Notes under the pieces: model-generated
The model's input: the letters and a program-made list of their open reading frames with translations, nothing else
Told to the model about the DNA's origin: nothing
The model's database searches: none
Assembly: GCA_037157565.1 (NCBI GenBank)
Contig: JAZHRO010000013.1
Span: forward strand, 37,080,501-37,144,500
Length of the DNA: 64,000 nt
Direction of reading: 5' to 3'
From: Thalassia testudinum
Taxonomy: Eukaryota; Streptophyta; Magnoliopsida; Alismatales; Hydrocharitaceae
Shown: in pieces, positions 31,226 through 42,294 of the stretch
How positions within the stretch are numbered: position 1 is the stretch's first letter
How the letters are laid out: every line of letters begins with the position of its first letter
Position numbers and translations under genes: made by a program

Positions 31226-33950
31226 TGAAATGACCCTTCCGAGGGGTCGTTCGTAGTTTTCTGGAAAGGTACGGGTGTAAGTGCAATTTTAAACCCCCTG
31301 GGTTTAGGTGTGTGGGTTTTGCAAGAAGAAAAGATTCTGCGGGAGAGATCCTGCAATTTTCAGACACACTCTTCCCACACAACCTACACCCCACGCACAC
31401 ACACCTCCCTTCACAAACCCACACCCTCGTCTCTTTAAAAACCCCTCTACCCTCTCCATTTCCTCTCCATCTTCACCACCTCCACCTCCACATCTCCACC
31501 ACCTTCACCTTCACTCCACCACCCACCAACTGGCAGTCACCCCCTTCTCATTCCCCTTGCGGCCGTGAGTGGGGAAGGAGGGGAGCTCGAGACAGAGGAG
31601 ACGAAGAGAGAGAGAGCGTGGGAGAGGAGTCAGTCGGGAGAATGGGGAGCTCGGGAGAGGAGGTGCGACCAAGGAAGCTCGTGCAAAGGAGCTCCGCGAC
31701 TTCCTGTAGCTGCGAGAGGTGCTGCTGCGACCTCTGCGGACAAAGGAGAGCGTGAGGAGAAGCTCGCAAGAGGATAATGCGGAACCATTTTCCGCAGTAT
31801 CAAACGTCTAGAACTCCATCAAGACGTCTGGAGGATCCTCAGGATGTCCGGGGCTGGCACCGGACGTCTGACGGCACGTAGAGTGCTGAGGCATGTCCTG
31901 CGTACACGCCTGCATGAACTTACTTGTGCTTTTACGTGTCATAATTTTTAAGCGGTGTGCATGCGCTGGTACAAGACGTGGGAAAGGCACGTGGCGTGTC
32001 CTTCGAGGTACTTTAGAAAGTCTAGAAATGGTACCAGATGTCTGATTGCACTCCCAGAGGACCGAAGGGAGTGTCAGACGTCTGGGATCATACTCAGACG
32101 GTTGCAGAGGTGTTCGGACGTCTGAGAAGGCCACAGGGAATTAAGGTGAGGTTATGAGATCATTTAAGACGTCTGGGTTTAGTCCCAGATGTCTGATTTT
32201 AGTCAGTATGCACGTTTTTTGCTCGTTTAAGGCCCAAACGAAGTTGATTTTGTGCAAACGAAATATCGTTAGTTTCATTCGAGTTTCTTTACGTGTTAGT
32301 GTCACTTGTATACAGTTTTAAACTCGTTTGATGTAGTTGGTCATTTGTATAGGTCTTCAGCCAGTTGAGTACATGGGGCCTGCAAAAACGACGGGATCTA
32401 CGATCCAAGCCACTATTCCACCCGTGTATCCCAGTAGAGTAGTTCTCTCTCTAATCCCAAAATTAATAATTAAATTGCATACTTTAGAAATATTTGATTG
32501 AACCCTAGGTTGTGAGATAAACCATAGGGCTGAAATAGATGAATGGATGCTACTTTAGAAATATTCACTTGAACCTTAGGTTGTAAAATGAACACTAGGG
32601 ATGAAAGAAATGAATGTGCATGTATTAAATGATTAAATTGTTGTAATGCTTACTAAAAGTAGTAAACCATGAGCTTCCTATACCACATTTTAATGAGCCA
32701 TGACATGAATGAAAATATATGTTGTGTACTAAATAATTGATTGTAAAATCTTGAGCTTCCTGTTATGCATTTCATGAATTGGATGTGGAAATGAAAAAGT
32801 CTATGCATGAACCCTACGGGGAACTAGAAAGAAACTCGCGTGTATAAAACGAATATCATATGTAGAAGGGAAGTGAGCTGGCCCTCGAGTACATAGTACC
32901 GAGGAGAGTAACTGTCCCTTTTACATGAAAAGTGAGCTGGCCCTCGTGTACACGGTACCGAGAAGAACTACCCTCACATTAGTGTAGGGGGAAGCTAGCC
33001 GCCCCTGGGTTGAGACCCAGGGTTAGGAATGGCCCCTTACACCGACTTTAATACTTTAGTGTAGGAGGGGAGCCAATCGCCCTATGGAGTCTCGGGTTAG
33101 GACTAGTCACCCTACACCGACTCTTGTTAGGCCCTCTAGGCAAATCGGGATAGTCGGGTGAGGGTGCGCAGACTGTTGAGGGGCGAGACCCCTGTTTTGT
33201 TCTATGTTGTACGTTTGGGCGTACCTGCTAGTGAAAATGACTGACCACGTGCCAATGCAGGGTTGCTACCCGTGCTCTTATCGTGCGTGCCGTAGTTATC
33301 GCTACATCGCGACCGTGACCTCGAGGTGATAGACCAAGTGTAGGACTACCACGGGGGCTCTCCCGACTAGGAGAGTACCACATGTACATCCTACATCGCA
33401 GAATAAACTGCAATCAAGATTGTTCCTTTAGGGAACAAGAGGATTAAGAAATGAATGATTAGTTGCTTGCTAGTTTCTTTAAGTTAAATTCCATATAAAT
33501 GGCTTAACAACCGCTCTACTTAGCGTTAACTGACTACAGATTATATAACCATGTTCAGGTCAGGGAGTTGAATAGCCAGCACCACCAACTACCGAGGGTG
33601 CTGGGCCCAGCCGTAGTGTTTTTCCCCTTTTCTATTCCAGAGCCCTTTCGCAGTAGTGGATACTTTAGTATGTATTAGCTATTTATGTTTATGTTATAAT
33701 TCCCTCTGTTATAATTGTGTTGGCTATGTTTGTTGAAATACTCTTTTGCTTGTGGCATATAATATTTTTAAGACTTCTCATTCTGTTTTCCAATTACTGT
33801 CTTTTTATTAATTCTGCTTAGTTACATTACATGTGTGGTTATAGTATATTTTCTTCTTTTGGGTTATTTCTCGCTGGACAACTGGGTTTTGAGATTAGTT
33901 AAGGCAAGCCAATCTCTGATCTTATAGGGAGCTGGGACCGGGTCGTAACA
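31226..33950 (+). mobile_element. TK-B solo LTR
   Basis: 2725 bp from TGAAATGACCC to GGGTCGTAACA with identical flanks TAATC (31221-31225 and 33951-33955), inserted in a Copia pol. There is no internal domain. It carries a TATA-like TTTAAAAACC at about 31434, GACGTCT sites between 31805 and 32180, two hairpin modules at 32980-33125 and AGGGG...CCCCT at about 33178-33192. Small open frames around 31312-31755 are Pro/His-rich leader sequence. Confidence 0.92.
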
Positions 33951-34845
33951 TAATCTTTCCTTCAGTAGCCATGTCCCTAATAAAGTAGCAGTCAATCTCA
34001 TTGTGTTTGGTGTGCTCATGGAAGACTAAATTGAAAGCAATAAATTAAAATAGTAGATCGATTATTACAAAACATTAGGATTGGCAAATGGGCTTTGATC
34101 CCTAGATGAACTAGAAAAAGAACCATCTACATAATCTCACATGTCATATGAGCCTTGGAGTGATATTCAACTTCAGCACTTGATCAAGCAATCACATTTT
34201 GTTTTTTACTCCTCCATGTGACCAAATTATCACCAAGGAAAGTGGCATACCCAGTAGTGGACTCCTTGTCTTTTAGCGAGCCTACAAAGCTAGCATCTGA
34301 ATAAGCACGCAAATCCACATGCCCGTTATTTTTCATGTACAAGCCCCTACCAGGACTACCTTTAAGATACTTTAGAATGAGACATATAGCATACTAGTGA
34401 CTGTAACAGAGGTTCTCCATAAACTGGCTGGCTCTGTTAACTACAAAGTTAATATTTAGTTTAGTGACTATGACATAAAGCAGCTTCCCAACAACGCTTC
34501 TATTTTTTTTGTCTTCAGAGATAGGATCATCTTCCTCTTTTATATGTCCCTGGGACTTGGCAAGAATGAAAGAGGACTTGGACCCAAGTAGATCTATCTT
34601 TGTAACAAGCTCTAGGACATATTTCTTCTGCAACTGAACCATGTCACTAGAATTTCTGGTCATCTCAATGCCCAGAAAATACCTTAAACTACCCAAATTC
34701 TTTGTAATAAAGGTGATTTACAAGAAACCGTTGGTTTCCTGAATCCCTATAGCATCATCTACGGTGAGAATCATGTCATCAATATAGACAGCTAGAATAA
34801 CAACACCTGATTCTCTATGTTTAACAAAGATCCCAACAATTTTGT
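33951..34845 (-). pseudogene. Copia RT and RNase H fragment (minus strand)
   Basis: Reading leftwards from 34845: KHRESG, the catalytic box YIDDM at 34786-34772, LRYFLGIEM and KLLYVIVTKLNINFVVNRASQFM (frame 34696-34394), then RNase H with AYSDASFVGSLKDKESTTGY at about 34310-34250 and ending near HNEIDCYFIRDM at 33960-34000. These are Ty1/Copia motifs in the right order, with frameshifts between blocks. The N-terminal RT, integrase, gag and 5' LTR are missing; similarity ends near 34845. Confidence 0.88.
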
Positions 34846-35520
34846 ACCAGTACAAAATCACCAATAATAATTTATCACCAATGTAAACTTATTTTGCAAC
34901 TATATAAAATCATACAAAATAATTTATCACCGATACAAAATGATTTATCACCTATACATTAACAAATCATACATTCTTTTATTTATTTGTATTAAATATC
35001 CATTGTTAAGTGAAGATCACGTTCATGTTATCTTGTATTGTAAAATGGTTTTCATGTAAATATTTTAGCAAAAACATTATCTATATTTTTTTATATTTTA
35101 ACAAAAAAAATGATTTTCATGTAAATATTTTTGTAAAATCATATGATATTAAAAAAAATTACAATTCATATTTACATAAATGCCCATAAAAAAACTAACT
35201 TTATTTCACACATTCACATCCGATATTTTTACGTAATAACTTGACAAGTTTCAATCATAGTCGACTTTGCACGCATTCAAAAGTCAATACGAGGAATTAG
35301 AATCATTAAAAAGAAAAAAATCTCCCTCCTCATTTTGCTCCCTTTCACATTCTTCGCTTCTTCCTCGGACGAGCAACCAAGCACTACGATCTCCAAGGAA
35401 TTCTCGATGGAGACTGACCGAAGGGACAGCCATGTAAATACCGAAAATATAAGAATACGTCCATCATATTATATAATCACGGGGGAAAACTATGTAAAAA
35501 AAAAAGCTTAAAAATTGAAT
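34846..35520. other. AT-rich sequence with short direct repeats
   Basis: ATTTATCACC occurs three times (about 34868, 34921 and 34943) with similar flanks, and TTTTCATGTAAATATTTT occurs twice (about 35050 and 35112). No gene is visible. It may be a decayed MITE or satellite-like repeat. Confidence 0.45.
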
Positions 35521-35744
35521 TATGTTCACGAGAACCGGAGAGCAAGGGCCATGACCACCCACACACACACGCACACAAATACCACCCACGCCTTCGCAAT
35601 AAAAGCGCCCCCGACAGAGAATCCAGACGCCGCTGGTGGCGCATCGGCCTCGATCCACGCTCGCAACTCCACCCTCATGTGCTCCCCACAGCACACCAGC
35701 GTGGTTCGTGTCAGGAGCACACAGCAAACCACAGCCAGAGACAC

Positions 35745-35785
<41 letters not shown>

Positions 35786-36394
35786 TGGTAAGGTCACCGC
35801 AGTACTTGTATCGTTGATGGGTGATGACCCTTCAATCCGCAGTTGGTTCTTTCTCACCCGTTCCTTCTTTCTCGTCGAAGCAATCATCCCAAAAGACGAG
35901 GGAGGGAGGGAAGGAATTGACGGCACTCATGTCATGTCACGTGTGGTGTGGTGTGGTGTGTGGTGTGGTGTGTGGGGTGGGGGTTGGTGCGGTAACAGCC
36001 AACTTTTCTGAGGGCGTTGTGGGGGCGTTAGCTGTCAGTTGGGTCCTAAGTAACAAAAAAGTATAAAAAAGAGGGAGGGATGTCTCCCTGACTCAGTGCC
36101 GCATCATCCTATGCTAAAAAATGCATGTTTGTTTATGGTCATATAATCCTTGTTTGATGGAGAGAGACGAAATTATCCTTATCTTAAGGGGACATCACGT
36201 GAGATAATGCATTCCAAAGGTTAGAGGTGAGATATATTTATTTTTTTATCTCTCTAGATATTTTCACTTATCTTATAATTTAACCTGTATCTCTTTTAAT
36301 ATAAAAAAAAATTCACTTATCCTTCACCCATTCCTCAAACTTATTACTTACAAAATTTATCCTCCAAAATTCATCCCACAAAGCATACTCTAAC
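35521..36394. repeat. Microsatellite-rich spacer
   Basis: (AG)17 at 35749-35782, CA-rich repeats at 35558-35578 and a GTGTG/GTGGT tract at 35940-35985. Small open frames across these tracts are low complexity. No gene is supported. Confidence 0.6.
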
Positions 36395-36941
36395 GATTAA
36401 TTTGGATGAATGAATAGATTTTATAAAATAATTTTTTTTGTAGTTGAATTATCCTTTATTTTTATTTAGAAGTCATAAATGTTATTTTAGTGAGTTAATA
36501 TGTAACCGTGAGAAAAATTTTTGAGTTAACCTATGAAAAATCATGGGATAACCTTCAAAAAAAATTTATCCCACATCAATCCCAGAATAACTTATCCCAG
36601 ATTAAGTCCTCTCAACCCAGGTCAAAGTATTCTTCCCATCAAACAAGATTAACCCTTATTGTGATGGGTTATCCTCCTTACCAAATTAGACCAAAAGGTT
36701 AGTTTAGATGGAGGGACAAATTTCATGCAATAATTTTTTTGCAAATAGGTTATCTTACATTTTTTGTTGGAAATTATAAGAATTATCGTGATAGGTTAAA
36801 CTATGATGATTTGAAAATTTTCTACGTTAACCTGTGATTGTTTGAAAATTTTCTGAATTAACCTGCGAAAATACATGGAATAACTTACAAAAATAATTTA
36901 AACCATATAAACTCAAGAATAACTTATTCGAAGTTAAATAC
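36395..36941. repeat. Two diverged tandem MITE-like units
   Basis: 36395-36640 and 36699-36941 align with each other from start (TTAATTTGGATG versus TTAGTTTAGATGG) to end (CAGAATAACTTATCCCAGATTAA versus AGAATAACTTATTCGAAGTTAA, abbreviated), and share a poly-T near the same place and the block ATGGRATAAC. The second unit ends where the TK-B LTR begins. Confidence 0.6.
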
Positions 36942-39595
36942 TGAAATGACCCTCCACTTTTTGGATAGGATAAGACGTACGGAATGTTCACCAAACATTT
37001 GTCCAAACGTCTGGATGGAGAGTCAGACATCTAAAAGTAAGAAGGATCGTACGTTTCTTTTTTCCCTTTCCCACGCTCACGCGACACACCTTTTTCCCCC
37101 ATCTGGCCTCCTCACCAAACCCAACCCATCTTTATTTAAACCCCCGCATCCTTCCTCCTTCTCCCCATTACCACCAGCCACCACCTCCATCTCCTTTCCC
37201 TCCTGTCAGCAACCATATTCCTTCCCCGCCTCCAGCGCAGCGAGTGGAGAGGAAGAAGAGAGACGGGATGCGAAAGAGAAGGAGAGGAGAGTGTGAGCAA
37301 GGAGCAAGAGTGTGGGAGAGAAGTAGGCTCGGGGGAGCTCGCAAGTGCATGGCCGAGGAGTCGTGTGAGGAGGAGCTCGTGAAAGGGAGCTTCGCGACCT
37401 CCTGAGGCTACTGGCATAGCAGCTGCAGGCGACGCATAGGAGTCCGTGCGGAGAAGAAGCTCGTAGGAGAGTTCTACGTACCGGATATTTTCCAATATCA
37501 AACATCTGGAGCATCTCCAAGATGTCTAGAGTAGCAGAGGGACGTCCGGAGGACGTCTAAAAGCCCGCTTAGTGCCAAGGTATGAGTTTCTACATGGTTT
37601 CTGGCCATGCAAGCCTTACCGCAGGATGGCTTAGCCATTTTTGGCTCTGCGCATGCGTACGCAAGTGCAGAGTGTTGGAAAGGCATGTGGTACGCCCTTC
37701 GAGGTACTTTTAGACGTCTGGACACATCGTCAGACGTCTGACTATACCCCTAGGCGACCGGAAGGAGAATTCAACGTCTAGGACTTCCATCAGACAATTG
37801 CAGAGGGGTTCGGATGTCTGACGAAGCCGCAGGAAAGAAGGGGTGAGTTCTAACGTCTTTTAAGACGTTTGGGGCTAGTCCCAGAAGTCTGATTTTGGAC
37901 AGTATGTGTGTTTTTGGCCCGTTTAGAGCCCAAACGGAATCGAATTTTCACAAAAGAAGTACCGTTGTTATCCACTTACATTTCTCTATGAGTTAGTGTC
38001 ACTTGTATATAGTTTTGGACTCGTTTGACGAGGTTGATCAATTGTATAGGTCTCTAGCCAGTTGAGTACGTGAGACCCGTGGAAGCGATATGACCTGCGG
38101 TTCTAGCCCCCATTCCTCCCGTCTTTCCCGGTAGAGTGGTTTGCTTTCATATCAAGATTTAATAAAACTAAGTGCATGTTTAGAATAACTTAATTGAACC
38201 CTAGGATGTGAAATGAACTCTAGGGCAGAAACAAACGAATATTACTTGAGCTACACTGCCTTCCTTGAGATGCATGTTAAACCAATTTGCTAGCAAATGT
38301 ATTAGTTTATTGATGTGATGCTTTCTTTAGAAAAACACGAGCTACCTGTTATACAAATGAAACCCGTAATGTGAATAGAGAGATCTGAATGCCGGAAAAT
38401 GGAATAAAAGGAATACAAGCATGAACCTTATAGGAAATTAGGAAAAGAACTGTATATGGATAGAACTTAGTAAGTAGGCAAGAAGTGAGTTGGCCCTTGC
38501 CTACGCGGTACCAAGAAGAGCAACTATCCCATTAGTGTAGAAGGAAACTAGCCACCCCTTTGGGTTGAGACTCGGGGTTAGGCCTAGTCACTCTACACCG
38601 ACTTCTGTTTGGCCCTCGTGTACGTGGTACCGAGGTGAGCTACTTATGTAGGGAAGGAGCTAGCCGCCCCACGGGGTCTGGAGTCAGGACTAGCCACCCT
38701 ACACCGACTCTTGTTAGGCCCACTGGGCAAATCAAGATAGTCAGACGAGGGTACGCAAGCTGTGGAGGGGCGAGACCCCTGTTCTAAGAGGGCAAGGCCC
38801 TGTGCTATTCCGTGTTGTACCTTTAGGCATACCTGCTAACGGAAACGACTGACTGCGTGCCAATGTAGGGTAGCTACCCAAACGCTTATCGCGCATGCCG
38901 TAGTCACCGCTACGTCGCGACCGTGACCTTAGGGTGGTTGACTGGATGTAGGATTACCACGAGGGACTCTCCCCGCCAGGAGAGCACCACGTGTATATCC
39001 TACATCATGGGAAATACTACAATCAAGATCGTCCCCTTGAGGGACTGACCAAATCAAGAAATGCTCGATTTTTAAGAGAATAAATGAATTAGAACCACTT
39101 AGTTGAACTAAATGGAACTGAATAATAAATTAGTTGCATGTTCTAAATTAAATTGCATATAAATGGTTTAGCTACCACTTTACTCAGCGTTAGCTGACTA
39201 CGAAGTTTTATAACCTTGTTCAGGTCAAGGAGTTGAGTAGCCAGCACCACTGGCTGCAGAGGGAGCTGGGCCTAGTCGAACCCAACCTTAGCTGTTGACG
39301 TTTTCTGTTCTAGTGTGCTTCTTTTTGTAGTAGTGAGTATTTTCTTATATGTAATACTATTTCAATTACTTTTCCACTGTACCTTCCGCTGATGTTGCGA
39401 TGGCCTGCAATATTATGAGACTGTTCGATTTGTTTCCCTTACTATGACTTATTATTTTTCTACTTAGTTACATTGCATGTGTGATCATGGAATATTATCT
39501 ACTTTTGGTTATTTCTCGCTGAACGACTAGGTCTTGGGATTAGTTAAGGCGGGCCAATCTCAAGTCCTGTAGGGATCAAGGATCGGGTCGTAACA
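36942..39595 (+). repeat. TK-B 5' LTR
   Basis: 2654 bp from TGAAATGACCC to CGGGTCGTAACA, followed by the primer site and a gag start, so it is a 5' LTR. The possible 5-bp flank is AATAC (36937-36941); no partner is visible. TATA-like TTTATTTAAACC is near 37130. Two hairpin modules lie at 38533-38600 and 38641-38712. GACGTCT-type sites occur mainly at 37500-37560 and 37710-37870. Confidence 0.9.
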
Positions 39596-39598
39596 AGA

Positions 39599-39610
39599 TG
39601 GTATCAGAGT
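39599..39610 (+). promoter_or_regulatory. Primer binding site (Met-initiator tRNA)
   Basis: TGGTATCAGAGT, one change from the usual TGGTATCAGAGC, three bases after the LTR end. Confidence 0.9.
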
Positions 39611-39782
39611 AAGGTCATCCTAAGAAATGAACTAAATGGTATGAAAAATAGCCACCCACATGCATGTAACTAGGAAAGCCATCACAACGCATCGCTTGAT
39701 CTTCACTTCCGAGTCTTATTTCCCTTATATAATCTTCTATCATTGACAGTTCAAGCACTTTTTGTACGTCTCCTTGTAGGAG

Positions 39783-39933
39783 ATGCCTCGTCGGGGAGTT
39801 CTCGAGGCAGGCCGTGGACGTGGCCGTGGGCGGAGGGGCGGACGTGCCAAACCTATGGCACCAGTCAACCCACCTCTCCTTCTAGGCATTCAGGCCCAAG
39901 ATCTCGCCCAGCTAATCTGAGATATCGTACGAG
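39783..39933 (+). pseudogene. gag: gag N-terminus, truncated
   Basis: ATG at 39783 after TGTAGGAG starts a Gly/Arg-rich gag N-terminus (MPRRGVLEAGRGRGRGRR), matching the gag starts at 8907 and 14232. The frame meets TGA at 39918-39920 (CGG or CGA in the sister copies), and similarity ends at about 39933. Twelve bases later the minus-strand ATH LTR begins, so the rest of this TK-B element is cut off there. Confidence 0.85.
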
Positions 39934-39944
39934 CCAGCAACCTC

Positions 39945-42282
39945 TGACGGAAAGCCGTTCTAGCGCATTTGAAAGTCATTGGAATCGTAGTATAGTCGCA
40001 CGAAAACGTTCATCAAAAATAAGTTTGTAAAAATAACGAGACTTTGAGTCTCAGTCGTTCATCTCTGGGAAGCGTTTGTTTAATTCTAAAATCGATCTTT
40101 TATCACTCTACTTTATTTAAAATCGCACGTCGATTTCCAATCTTCGAATTAAGACTTCGCGACTTCTATTATGAATTCTAATTACGTGCACGTGCGTTAA
40201 ATAGATAAGGTAAAAGTATGAGTTTCGATACGCACAATTCTAGTTACGTGGTGGTTGTTTACAAAAAATGCATCTATAGTTAGGTTTTCTATATTTTCCG
40301 AAACCGACACGCTTATTGCAAAATATATATATAAGTGAAAAACAGGCAACTTGAATCACACAGAAAAGATGGCAACCAATAAGCTCTTGGTGATTTCCAA
40401 CATGGAGATATATATAAAAACATATCTTTTATTCATTCATTCAGAGAAGTGTTTGCAACATAGAATGTAGAGGAAAGCTTATACAGGAATGCTTGAAAAT
40501 GTAAATCTAGCTAGTAGAAAATGATCGCATACAGGAATCTACGGGGGAATTTTGCATGCATCATTTGGGGAGAATAAGGACTACACTACTAAGCAGTAAA
40601 TGAAAGAAATATAGAGAGCTAGCTACTAATCTATCAGAAAGTGAAGGCATTCAGAGGTGGGCTCCGATGGCCTTGGAATGGTTGAGAGGAGAATTAGGGG
40701 CGGCCAATGGTGCTTAGGCCGGCCCTTGGAGAGAGGTTGAAGATATGGTCCAGCATCCTGGAGTGGAGATGGTGGCCTCCATGGTGGTGCTCCTCGTGGA
40801 GGTAGAGTGGAGATGAAAGTGGCTAGCCTAAGTGGAATGAATGCCAAGGAAATGGATGGGTGCAAATGGCCACCCCTTAGGTCTTTTTATAGACCTAAGG
40901 GAGTCTCTCTAGAGAAGTGTGGAACTCTCTAGAGGGAGTCACATGAGTGGTCGGCTAAGAGAGAGAGAGGTGGTTTCTTAGATCCACCATATGTGGATCT
41001 AAGAATTAAATGGCTCTTGGTTGCTAAATTTGGCAACCAAGAGTGGCGCCACTTCAAGAGAGTTCGAGAGAACTCTAGATGTGTGGGAGTGTGTGAATGG
41101 GTGTGTGTGTGTGTGTGTGTGTGTGTGGTCGTGCCCTAGGTGTCTAAGAGGTCTAGGTTAGGTCCTAAGGGGTTTAGGTAGGTGTATGCCTTGAATTAGG
41201 GTTGCAAACCCTAATTACTAAGGGGAAATTGCAATTAAACTTATCCCAAGTTTAATTGAATGAGTGTGAACCTAATTGAGAATGAAATAACTTGATTAGG
41301 TTGGGCTTAGATTAATTAGACTCTCACTAAGTCTAATTAGACTTGTGTGGGTTGAGATCTGAGCTCAATTGGACTCAATGAGTCCAATTGGCTTAGGTAA
41401 TGGTAATTGACTATGATCTAAGTCAATTGGGTTTGGTAAGGACCTAATTAGGTCCCTAGGGAGGTCTAGAGGTGGTGTATTAGGGTTAGGGTGCCTTAAT
41501 TTAGGTTCCTATGGGGTTGGAATTGGGTCTAGGGAGCTAGAGATCCAAGATTAAGACTTGAATCTCAAAACAACAACTGGAGAATAGTTCCAGACATCCA
41601 AAAATAGAATCAGACGACTTATACTCAAAAATCAGAAGTCAAGACTTCAATTCTGGACGTCCAATCTGAGTCAGGGGGAATTCTAGGTTCTGTTTTGGGT
41701 ATTCTGCAGAAATTGGACGTTTGACAAAGTGTCTAGACGTCCAATAACACTGCAGAAGTGGGTTTGAGGTGTGTGGCAGTTGGCTAAGGGTTCTGGACAT
41801 CCTATATCTTATCTGAACATCCAGATAAGGGTTGGAACTAGGGTTTTAGGGTTTCCTAGGGTGCGGTGACCTAATCTAAGGGTGGCTAAGGATTGGGGGA
41901 AGTCTCTAGGCTATCCTAGGACTAGGATGGACATAAGCTCTTCATATTTTACTGCTTTATTCCTACTTAATAGAATAGCATACCTTAACTCCCTTACATC
42001 ATTATTCCCTAAATCTAATCTAAGTCTTCTTCGCCAGTCCTACTGCAACACCCATTATTCCTGATCCAACTCAAATTCAGCTTCAGATCTAGCTCCAGAT
42101 CGAACTTATTACCTGTAATTGACTTAATACACTTAATCAACATATTATAACATTATTTTATGCATAGCTAAAGTAAAGCAGTAAAGATGTAGATAATGCT
42201 TATACATGTATGAATTACCCTAACTTATGCTAAGTCCTAGCCTAATTTAAGTCAATTAAGACCTATGATTGCTGTGCAATCA
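39945..42282 (-). repeat. ATH 3' LTR
   Basis: 2338 bp. On the minus strand it starts TGATTGCACAGC at 42282 and ends TTTCCGTCA at 39945, with the same last seven bases (TCCGTCA) as the solo LTR at 6926-8605. The start directly follows the polypurine tract. It includes a (GT)13 microsatellite at 41101-41127, a promoter with a TATA box on the minus strand at 40884-40891, and a series of perfect inverted repeats between 40874 and 41455. Sites of the type TGGACGTCCA lie at 41590-41830. Confidence 0.8.
40874..41455. promoter_or_regulatory. Array of perfect inverted repeats around LTR promoter
   Basis: Arms and loops: 40874-40883/40892-40901 (10 bp, loop TTTTTATA containing the minus-strand TATA box); 40901-40915/40926-40940 (13 of 15); 40977-40987/40993-41003 (11 bp); 41014-41024/41033-41043 (11 bp); 41059-41065/41070-41076 (7 bp, GAGA loop); 41329-41344 (16-bp palindrome); 41366-41376/41380-41390 (11 bp); 41405-41412/41421-41428 (8 bp); 41440-41455 (16-bp palindrome). 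All were read directly from the sequence. Confidence 0.85.
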
Positions 42283-42294
42283 TACTCCCATGCC
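42283..42294 (-). promoter_or_regulatory. ATH polypurine tract at LTR
   Basis: On the minus strand GGCATGGGAGTA directly before the LTR start TGATTGC. The Q1 element has AGGCATGGGGGTA in the same place (53961-53973). Confidence 0.75.

Noticed and set aside
31226..33950. Possible full element at 31-34 kb
   Set aside because: Only one LTR is present between the TAATC flanks; the flanking Copia sequence is older host DNA for it, not its internal domain.
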